Below, in pieces: positions 15,295-20,194 of a stretch of DNA of 23,572 nt (positions are counted from its first letter, which is position 1; the number at the start of each line of letters is the position of its first letter). The stretch is from positions 1-23,572 of the IMG/VR virus record IMGVR_UViG_3300021068_000105; one strand, 5' to 3'. The notes beneath the pieces were generated by a model, which was not told the origin of the DNA, searched no databases, and saw only the letters and a list, made by a program, of their open reading frames with translations. The translations under genes and the position numbers were made by a program. The DNA is from a virus.

Positions 15295-15647
15295 CAAAGT
15301 TAAAGAAATGGAAAGAAGTGTCTCCCTACACAGGAGCTCCAGTTAAAGAAGATGCCCCAGTAAATATGGCAAGTGGTGGTGGGATAGATATGAACCCTAA
15401 TGGCATGAAGAAGAAAAAAGAATTAGATGCTCGAACTAAGTCATATAAAACACATCGTTCTAAATTAGAAGCAAACAGGTTAGCACGAATTGCACGTGCA
15501 GAGAATAGACGTAAGTACGGATTCGTTGAGACTATTAAAAATAAAATTAAAGAATATGCTCCTGCTGGTTTAGGCAAAACACAACCTGTAGCAGACATGA
15601 GATCTGATGTGCCGAAGAAAATAAAAAAGAATGCCAAAGATAAATGA
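15291..15647 (+). CDS. Small basic conserved phage protein
   Basis: A 118-aa Lys/Arg-rich, probably disordered protein. It starts KKWKEVSPYTGAPVKEDAPVN. It has a basic helix (KTHRSKLEANRLARIARAE) and the tail KKIKKNAKDK. It resembles small basic proteins found beside the preceding gene in marine T4-like phages. It is coupled by ATGA to the upstream gene, and its 3' end overlaps the following hydroxylase-like gene by 17 bases. Nothing in the sequence indicates an enzyme. Confidence 0.6.
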   Translation: MTKLKKWKEVSPYTGAPVKEDAPVNMASGGGIDMNPNGMKKKKELDARTKSYKTHRSKLEANRLARIARAENRRKYGFVETIKNKIKEYAPAGLGKTQPVADMRSDVPKKIKKNAKDK

Positions 15648-16224
15648 ATATTTTGATGAAGACAAATTTCGGAACACCTCTCTCTTTGATCGAAAGAACC
15701 ATTTTCAAATAACTGCTGAAAAATATTGGCATGATATAAATGACTGCTGGGAACTGATAGAAAACTGTAAAGAACACTTAGAGATATTAGAAGAGTGTAG
15801 AAGGTTTACAGATTGGAAGATATATTCTTTGTCAGAAGTAGCACCAAAACGATTAGCAAAATTTGGTGATAAAGGATTTCCTGGTCGTTGGATTGCCTTT
15901 CCTACTCACGAAACTTTCCCTACATTTATGAACTGGTATGAACGAAAAAAGAATCGTTACCATGATCCTGAGATTCGTAAATTAGATGCAGGGGCAATTA
16001 TACTTCCCCACACACATGACCGAGAAATAGAGTCTAAATACTTATATAACATGTCTATAAACCACCCAGAAGGATGTTTATTTGGAATAAAACCTGGAGG
16101 CAAAGTACCATATAAAGCAGGGGATGTTATGAAGATAAATGTATGGAACGAGCATTGCGTATGGAACAACTCAAAGGAAGATCGATATCATGCGATTTTA
16201 GGTGTAATAGATGATACTAAGTGA
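15631..16224 (+). CDS. Aspartyl/asparaginyl beta-hydroxylase-like 2OG oxygenase
   Basis: A 197-aa putative Fe/2-oxoglutarate hydroxylase of the Asp/Asn hydroxylase type. The first metal-site cluster is P126-H127-T-H129-D130 (GAIILPHTHD). A MSINHPEGCLFGIKPGGKVPY stretch follows, and the distal site is NEHCVWNNSKEDRYH with H175 and the 2OG-binding R185. The 'H-x-V-x-N-x-S-x-x-x-R' ending is characteristic of that family. Whether H127 or H129/D130 holds the metal cannot be told by eye. The helical N-terminal 60 residues have no clear motif. The start overlaps the previous gene by 17 bases with only a weak A/G-rich site. The end overlaps another 2OG-like gene. The target could be a protein side chain; this is unproven. 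Confidence 0.7.
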   Translation: MPKINEYFDEDKFRNTSLFDRKNHFQITAEKYWHDINDCWELIENCKEHLEILEECRRFTDWKIYSLSEVAPKRLAKFGDKGFPGRWIAFPTHETFPTFMNWYERKKNRYHDPEIRKLDAGAIILPHTHDREIESKYLYNMSINHPEGCLFGIKPGGKVPYKAGDVMKINVWNEHCVWNNSKEDRYHAILGVIDDTK

Positions 16225-16888
16225 TGAAGAGATTACCGAATTACAAACTATTTGGGATGAAAATTTAACTACTGATGGTCAAGATTTTGTTAAAATATAT
16301 AATCGTAAAGAATATTACAAAAAGTTAAAGAATGGGGAGATAAAGAAATTTAATGAAGATTGTGAAACTGGACATATGTTATTGGCAGTTAAATGTGATC
16401 CTTTAGGGGAATGGTATAGAAATAAATTCGATATTGACGGTCCTTTGGGTGGCCAGTTGGCATTTTTAAAAGAACCATTAGGTGTTCATGTGGATGTATT
16501 GCATAATGTGCCAGATCATTTTTCTCAAAAACTACATACTACAACAAGGTATGCAGTGTTAAAAACAGATTGTACTGATACGTTACATACCTATATTTTT
16601 GATCAATATGCTGATCGAACAAAATGGAGTGGATTTAAAACTGTAAATGAAACAGTAACTGGATTGACAGATACACCAATTGAAGGACATGAAGGATTAG
16701 ACCATTTAATAGATAAAGCATCGTCATTAGGATTAACGGTTAAAGAGAAAATACCATTGCCTATAGGAAAGGTAGTATCTTGGGGAAGTCATTATTTGCA
16801 TAGTGGACAAAGTTTTGTCAGTGCTGGAGGAAGTTGGAAATTTCAAATAACAATACTTACTCCAACGAGGGAGATAAAATATGCTTAA
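16211..16888 (+). CDS. 2OG-Fe(II) oxygenase-like protein, second of right pair
   Basis: A 225-aa protein with a double-stranded beta-helix signature. The first metal site is H93-V-D95 (PLGVHVDVLHNV), and the strands TTRYAVLKTD and TLHTYIFDQY follow. The motif PLPIGKVVSWGSHYLHSGQSF holds the distal H194 or H197. K210 (GSWKFQITIL) takes the place of the usual Arg for 2OG, an uncommon but known substitution. It overlaps the upstream hydroxylase by 14 bases and the downstream spanin-like gene by 8 bases. It is unlike the other three oxygenase-like proteins outside the motifs. Substrate unknown; the superfamily call is by motif order. Confidence 0.6.
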   Translation: MILSDEEITELQTIWDENLTTDGQDFVKIYNRKEYYKKLKNGEIKKFNEDCETGHMLLAVKCDPLGEWYRNKFDIDGPLGGQLAFLKEPLGVHVDVLHNVPDHFSQKLHTTTRYAVLKTDCTDTLHTYIFDQYADRTKWSGFKTVNETVTGLTDTPIEGHEGLDHLIDKASSLGLTVKEKIPLPIGKVVSWGSHYLHSGQSFVSAGGSWKFQITILTPTREIKYA

Positions 16889-17270
16889 AGTTTATATGTT
16901 ATTGCTTGTTTTGGGTCTAATTGGTGGTGTAGGTTATGGTGCCTATTACTACTATAAGGACACTCAAGCACGTATTGCCACCCTTACAGAGAATAGTGCC
17001 AAATTGGAAGTCGCCGCACAGACACAGAAACAGACTATAGATACTCTTGTAGCAGATGCAAAGAAGTATGAGAAACTAAATAGTGAACTACATACTAGTC
17101 TGGATAAAGCAAACGACTATAAGAACACGTTGCTTGGTAAATTGAGAAAACACAACCTTACTAAATTGAGTTCCCAAAAGCCTGCTATTATGGAGAGGAA
17201 GATAAACAATGCAAGCAAAAGATTATTGGAAAGTTTCGAGTCTCTTACTGCTGTCCCTATTAGTAAGTAG
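16881..17270 (+). CDS. i-spanin-like inner-membrane coiled-coil protein (Rz-like)
   Basis: A 129-aa protein with one N-terminal transmembrane helix (residues 4-25, MLLLVLGLIGGVGYGAYYYY). A long periplasm-facing coiled coil follows (about 30-90, ATLTENSAKLEVAAQTQKQT and on), and a basic conserved tail (KLRKHNLTKLSSQKPAIMER). This is the plan of phage i-spanins, which with an outer-membrane lipoprotein partner fuse the two membranes at the end of lysis. The downstream lipoprotein gene starts inside it and shares 62 bases in another frame, a classic Rz/Rz1-type overlap. GGGAG stands 6 bases before the ATG. The architecture is clear; sequence homology to a named spanin is not shown. Confidence 0.7.
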   Translation: MLKVYMLLLVLGLIGGVGYGAYYYYKDTQARIATLTENSAKLEVAAQTQKQTIDTLVADAKKYEKLNSELHTSLDKANDYKNTLLGKLRKHNLTKLSSQKPAIMERKINNASKRLLESFESLTAVPISK

Positions 17271-17601
17271 TTGCTCTACTTGGAACCCGTTAAAAACGAT
17301 TGAGGTCAAGACTGTAGAAGTTGAGAGGAATGTACCTCTACAGAACAGACCACGGCAATTAGATTTAGCAAACATACATTGGTATGTGGTGACAGAAGAG
17401 AATTTTGCAGAGTTTAAGAAGAGGTTTCAAAAAGAGAATGGTGATCCTTTAGTTGCTTATGTTATTAGTGTAAAGGATTATGAAACACTTGCCGTAGACA
17501 TGGCAGAAATTAAGAGGTATATCGATCAACAAAAACAGATTATTATATACTATGAGAAAGCATTGAGTCCGAAAAAGGTAGAGACAAAGGATAAAAAGTA
17601 A
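17209..17601 (+). CDS. o-spanin-like outer-membrane lipoprotein (Rz1-like)
   Basis: A 130-aa protein with a lipoprotein signal peptide: a basic start, a Leu-rich core (SSLLLLSLLVSSC) and lipobox V-S-S-C22. The mature part would begin CSTWNPLKTIEVKTVEVE and contains a mixed alpha/beta region ending in a helix (MAEIKRYIDQQKQIIIYYEK). It begins 62 bases before the end of the i-spanin-like gene, with AGGAAG upstream. o-spanins are usually shorter and Pro-rich, so this is a large version; it is instead close to a conserved lipoprotein of marine T4-like phages. The next gene starts within its stop (TAATG). Confidence 0.68.
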   Translation: MQAKDYWKVSSLLLLSLLVSSCSTWNPLKTIEVKTVEVERNVPLQNRPRQLDLANIHWYVVTEENFAEFKKRFQKENGDPLVAYVISVKDYETLAVDMAEIKRYIDQQKQIIIYYEKALSPKKVETKDKK

Positions 17602-18086
17602 TGGGAGAATTTAACGGAAAAATTGTTGCTGAATTTACTCCACCTAAGACTTGGGAATTGGAGAAAGGGTTGTCATTTAAAACAGATGATTTAACAGACG
17701 CAGAAATTTCTACACTTAAACAAATAGGTGCTAATATAGCAGAATCGGGGAGAATTTCTTGTAAAAAAGGAATGAAAACTGATCTTGCTTCTGTGCCACG
17801 TATTGTATGGAATATCATTGCTCCTTGGGATATAGCAAGAGCAGCGGTTATCCATGATCACTTGTATGCATCGTTACGTAGTTTTTATAATACAAGTTTT
17901 GGAGAAATTGGTCCAAAAACTAAATCTGTACATAAAGAAACGTGGAGCAAAGGAAGAGCAATCGCAGACAAGGTTTTGCTTTTAGGAATGGATGCTTCTG
18001 AACCTTCTATACCAGCATGGAAGAAATATCCAGCGTATTGGTCTGTTAGAATGTTTGGTTGGGGTCCAGCATCAAAGGAAAAATGA
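17601..18086 (+). CDS. DUF1353 family protein
   Basis: A 161-aa protein with the DUF1353 signature. KTDLASVP (59-66) is followed by an aromatic region (PRIVWNIIAPW), then RAAVIHDHLYAS (80-91, H85, D86, H87) and GRAIADKVLLLGM (118-130, D123). The conserved Asp/His set suggests a metal-dependent hydrolase, and phages often carry this gene in lysis or tail modules. Its activity is not established as far as I know. Here it directly follows the spanin-like pair (TAATG). A murein-degrading or lysis-linked role is possible because no classical endolysin is visible in this window. The C-terminus ends PAYWSVRMFGWGPASKEK. The family call is confident, the role is not. Confidence 0.82.
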   Translation: MGEFNGKIVAEFTPPKTWELEKGLSFKTDDLTDAEISTLKQIGANIAESGRISCKKGMKTDLASVPRIVWNIIAPWDIARAAVIHDHLYASLRSFYNTSFGEIGPKTKSVHKETWSKGRAIADKVLLLGMDASEPSIPAWKKYPAYWSVRMFGWGPASKEK

Positions 18087-18535
18087 TGAAAACCTTTAAG
18101 CAACATCTTAAAGAAGCATCTATGTGGAACTATATCTACAAAAAGAATAAAGGTATATTCTATAGAGGTGTGGGTAGAGGAGGACAAGGTACTGGTCTGG
18201 GCGTTTTAGGTCAGGGAATTTATCTTACATGGACTGAAGGTATGGCCTCTGCATTTGCAAAACGACAGGGTGCTGGTGGTGTGGTAAAGAAATATAAACT
18301 CAAATCCAACCTTAAAATAGTTGATGCTGGTGGTATGACTGATGGGGATAAAGATTGGATAGATGTTAAAGCAGTTATGGGATTTGCTCCACAACAACAT
18401 GCAGGGAATGATAAAATGTTTGCGGCCATGTTGTCAATGATGTTGGAGGAAAAAGGATATCATGGTGCAGTCAGTGACGATGTAGCAACTGGCATAGTAA
18501 TCTTTAAAAAGAAAAATGTCAAGGAAATTAAATAA
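18086..18535 (+). CDS. ADP-ribosyltransferase-like protein with T4-type capsid-targeting leader
   Basis: A 149-aa protein. Residues 1-11, MKTFKQHLKE-A, are nearly the T4 internal protein III leader (MKTYQEFIAE-A), with L8-x-E10 then Ala. The rest resembles compact ADP-ribosyltransferase (ART) domains of the polyvalent-protein type. GIFYRGVG has R27 on the first strand. VLGQGIYLTWTEGMASAFAK (40-59) has Y45 in the GxGIYxT turn plus the A..FA helix. KKYKLKSNLKIVDA follows, and the end is GYHGAVSDD then GIVIFKKKNVKEI. A clear catalytic Glu is not obvious. ARTs transfer ADP-ribose from NAD+ to proteins; T4 Alt is such an enzyme injected with the DNA. I chose ATG 18086; an ATG at 18083 overlaps the upstream stop. 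Confidence 0.66.
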   Translation: MKTFKQHLKEASMWNYIYKKNKGIFYRGVGRGGQGTGLGVLGQGIYLTWTEGMASAFAKRQGAGGVVKKYKLKSNLKIVDAGGMTDGDKDWIDVKAVMGFAPQQHAGNDKMFAAMLSMMLEEKGYHGAVSDDVATGIVIFKKKNVKEIK

Positions 18536-18546
18536 AGGAGAAAGAA

Positions 18547-18657
18547 ATGTGCGACAATGAACAGTGTACTAATACTCATTGTACATGTGATCCTTGTGAA
18601 TGTACGGTAGAAAATCCATGTGAGTGTTGTAATGATCATCAGGCAAAAGGCCCATGA
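18547..18657 (+). CDS. Metallothionein-like Cys-rich miniprotein (36 aa)
   Basis: A 36-residue protein with nine Cys (2, 7, 12, 14, 17, 19, 25, 27, 28) and His at 11 and 31. The core CTCDPCEC is a C-x-C-x-x-C-x-C cluster, followed by VENPCECCNDH. This looks like short bacterial metallothioneins, which bind Zn, Cu or Cd through thiolate clusters. An alternative is a structural zinc or disulfide miniprotein. Start: AGGAG at 18537-18541, about 5 bases before the ATG. The stop overlaps the next ATG (ATGA), which confirms it as a member of the gene chain. It is short enough to be missed by automatic gene callers. Confidence 0.7.
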   Translation: MCDNEQCTNTHCTCDPCECTVENPCECCNDHQAKGP

Positions 18658-18917
18658 TCGATAATCGTAAAAAAGACCGTGGGTTTTTAAATTATAAACA
18701 TCCTAAAGACGTAGGTATGTCCTATTTTGCTCACTTAAAATTTGCATGGAATGAATCCAAAGAAGCATGGTGTATGGGTGTTGTTATGTTTGTGCATGGG
18801 TTACTTCCTTGGATATGGGATTGGGAGTTTACTCAATATCTAGATGAGGCAAAGGAACGAATTGAACCACAAGATAAAGTAAGGAAAGGAAAGGAAAGGA
18901 AAGAGGAAAAATGTTAG
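18654..18917 (+). CDS. DUF6356-type small membrane protein
   Basis: An 87-aa protein. It has the sequence H16-P17...GMSYFAHLKFAW (21-32), then a hydrophobic segment MGVVMFVHGLLPWIWDW (41-57) and a polar, Lys/Glu-rich tail. The 'HP..G.SY..H...A' and 'HG/A-LLP' signature matches DUF6356, small inner-membrane proteins of unknown role in bacteria and phages. It begins with ATGA inside the end of the metallothionein-like gene and runs 7 bases into the following holin-like gene. Its last codons are made by a pentanucleotide repeat (see 18881). It could modulate the envelope or lysis, from position only. Confidence 0.68.
   Translation: MIDNRKKDRGFLNYKHPKDVGMSYFAHLKFAWNESKEAWCMGVVMFVHGLLPWIWDWEFTQYLDEAKERIEPQDKVRKGKERKEEKC
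18881..18900 (+). repeat. Pentanucleotide repeat (AAGGA)x4 before holin-like gene
   Basis: Four exact tandem AAGGA units, followed by AAGAGG, sit at the 3' end of the DUF6356 gene, 10 bases before the ATG at 18911. In frame they encode a short R-K-G-K-E-R-K-E-type tail. Each unit contains AGGA, so the tract also offers several ribosome-site-like sequences to the next gene. Copy-number change would shift the frame of the upstream tail and alter spacing to the next start. Confidence 0.7.
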
Positions 18918-19210
18918 AAGCAATAATTTTGGCAGTAGGAGCAAAAACTTGCTGTATTGCAAGTGCTGGAATAGGTGGCGCTGCAAATGTATTAACAAAG
19001 AAAAAATTCAGTTGGAAGGGAGTGAAAGATATTGCTATAGCAATAGCAGTTGGTTGGATCGCTGCGGAGTTCTTTATTCCCCCCATTATGAAACATTGGG
19101 GTTTAGATATGCTATGGGGCCCTGCTATTGCTTTTTTAATTGGTTATAGTGGAATTAGATTTTTACCTAAAATAGAACAAATTATAACATCTCGATTATC
19201 GAAAGGATAA
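18911..19210 (+). CDS. Holin-like three-helix membrane protein
   Basis: A 99-aa hydrophobic protein with up to three membrane helices: about 4-27 (AIILAVGAKTCCIASAGIGG), 39-58 (KDIAIAIAVGWIAAEFFI) and 66-86 (MLWGPAIAFLIGYSGIRF). Basic loops (TKKKFSWKG) and a basic end (SRLSKG) complete it. Size and layout fit class I-type or LydA-type phage holins, which make the lethal hole in the inner membrane. It lies two to three genes downstream of the spanin-like and DUF1353 genes, as in a lysis cluster. AGAGGA stands close (4 bases) to the ATG. The holin call is by topology and context; a signal-anchor membrane protein of other function is possible. Confidence 0.6.
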   Translation: MLEAIILAVGAKTCCIASAGIGGAANVLTKKKFSWKGVKDIAIAIAVGWIAAEFFIPPIMKHWGLDMLWGPAIAFLIGYSGIRFLPKIEQIITSRLSKG

Positions 19211-19212
19211 TA

Positions 19213-19311
19213 ATGAGTAAATTATTAACGATAATATTTTTGATCGGAGCAACGGTGTGTTTATCTGGATGTTCTGCGATTGGATCATATTTGCTTATGG
19301 TAGGTGGATAA
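19213..19311 (+). CDS. 32-aa lipoprotein
   Basis: A tiny gene encoding M-S-K then a hydrophobic stretch (LLTIIFLIGATVCLSGC) with lipobox L-S-G-C20. Only 12 residues follow (SAIGSYLLMVGG). It would give a lipid-anchored peptide like entericidin-type lipoproteins or very small o-spanins. It starts 3 bases after the previous stop and its own stop touches the next ATG, fitting the tight gene chain. No other recognisable feature. Confidence 0.62.
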   Translation: MSKLLTIIFLIGATVCLSGCSAIGSYLLMVGG

Positions 19312-19560
19312 ATGTGGTTTTGGATAATTAGCAGTATAGCAGGGAGCATTTTAGGTAATGCCACCGACAGTTGGTTTGCTGATACCAAACTTGGTATATG
19401 GTTTTATAAAAAGGTTGACAATGTTTCGACATGGGCTTCCAAGAAATTGGGGTTGAAGGTTTTACAGGATGAAGAGAATTGGAAGAAAAAATATCCTAAT
19501 GTTACAAAGAAACTTGACGAATTAGAAGCCAGAATTAATCAACTAGAAAAGGAGAATTAA
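19312..19560 (+). CDS. Small membrane-associated coiled-coil protein
   Basis: An 82-aa protein. The N-terminal 16 residues are hydrophobic with Trp (WFWIISSIAGSILG). Then comes an amphipathic Trp-rich region (LGIWFYKKVDNVSTWASKK) and a C-terminal heptad-type coiled coil (VTKKLDELEARINQLEKEN). It resembles small anchored coiled-coil proteins often found near phage holins. It starts immediately after the lipoprotein stop and ends exactly before the next start. Function is unknown. Confidence 0.65.
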   Translation: MWFWIISSIAGSILGNATDSWFADTKLGIWFYKKVDNVSTWASKKLGLKVLQDEENWKKKYPNVTKKLDELEARINQLEKEN

Positions 19561-19728
19561 ATGATTAGCAATTGGATTTCAGAACGTGTAGTTGAAGGAT
19601 CAAGTCATCAAGGAGCAATAGTTGTCGCTGCCGCTGTTGCAGTATTGTTCTTTGCTGTTCCTTTGACAAAAGTCATTCTTTGGGGTGCTCTTGTTTGGGG
19701 CATCTGGTCTATGTTAAAGAAAGACTAG
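19561..19728 (+). CDS. Small two-helix membrane protein (holin-like candidate)
   Basis: A 55-aa protein. A polar start (MISNWISERVVEGSSHQ) is followed by two hydrophobic stretches, GAIVVAAAVAVLFFAVP (18-34) and KVILWGALVWGIWSML (37-52), ending KKD. A hairpin of two short helices with a basic C-terminus is common in small phage holins and antiholins. AGGAGA a few bases upstream of the ATG overlaps the end of the previous gene. It is one of several small membrane proteins in this block, so which is the true holin cannot be told. Confidence 0.62.
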   Translation: MISNWISERVVEGSSHQGAIVVAAAVAVLFFAVPLTKVILWGALVWGIWSMLKKD

Positions 19729-19731
19729 TAA

Positions 19732-20163
19732 ATGGTAGAGTTGGAAACAAAGGTCAAACTCCTTGAAAAAGAAATACATGACCGAAAAGGAGTATTTCAA
19801 AGATTGGATATCGCAATAGAGAAATTGACCGATGTTTCCAATTCGATACATCGTATGCTTGCTGTACATGAGGAAAAAATAGCAAGACAAGAAGATGCAA
19901 TTCTTGATGCAGAAGGATTAATAGAAACTCGTAGATTAGAACTTACAATGAAAATAGATGAATTGCATTCCAGAATTACTACTAATACTAAAGAAATCAT
20001 GACCGCTGCTTCTGCCCAACATGAGGCACAAAATAAAGAAATTCAAAAATTACGTAACGATCTTACTGCCAGAGTAGGTGTGTTAGAAAAATGGAGATGG
20101 TTAATTATTGGTGGATCTATTGTTACTGGATTTTTATTGCATAAATTTATGATTATCTCTTGA
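19732..20163 (+). CDS. Tail-anchored coiled-coil protein (XhlA-like layout)
   Basis: A 143-aa protein. Residues 1-115 are an almost continuous coiled coil (VELETKVKLLEKEIHDRKG, IEKLTDVSNSIHRMLAVHEEK, KEIQKLRNDLTARVGVLEKW). A single C-terminal membrane helix (WRWLIIGGSIVTGFLLHKFM, about 119-138) follows. The order coiled coil then TM at the end is that of XhlA-type lysis-associated proteins, and similar ones occur in marine T4-like phages. It starts 4 bases after the preceding stop with no clear ribosome site. Its stop codon lies inside the -35 box of the next promoter. Biological role is inferred from topology. Confidence 0.65.
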   Translation: MVELETKVKLLEKEIHDRKGVFQRLDIAIEKLTDVSNSIHRMLAVHEEKIARQEDAILDAEGLIETRRLELTMKIDELHSRITTNTKEIMTAASAQHEAQNKEIQKLRNDLTARVGVLEKWRWLIIGGSIVTGFLLHKFMIIS

Positions 20164-20188
20164 CATTTTGACTTAACTAGTATATTAT
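20160..20188 (+). promoter_or_regulatory. Sigma70-like promoter at the primase start codon
   Basis: TTGACA (20160-20165), 17-base spacer, TATTAT (20183-20188). This is a consensus -35, optimal spacing and one mismatch in the -10. The predicted start of transcription, about 7 bases later, falls at base ~20195, the A of the primase ATG, so the mRNA could be leaderless. The gap also holds TATAAT at 20186 but with a poor 20-base spacing. Host-polymerase (early) expression of the replication genes is inferred. Confidence 0.6.
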
Positions 20189-20194
20189 AATGTA

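Noticed and set aside
18949-19149. Second + strand frame of 66 codons inside the holin-like gene
   Set aside because: A shifted frame of the hydrophobic gene; the Cys/Trp/Arg-rich product has no helix pattern and there is no ribosome site.
20186-20191. TATAAT as the -10 box of the primase promoter
   Set aside because: Spacing from TTGACA is 20 bases. TATTAT at 20183 gives the optimal 17-base spacing and is preferred.
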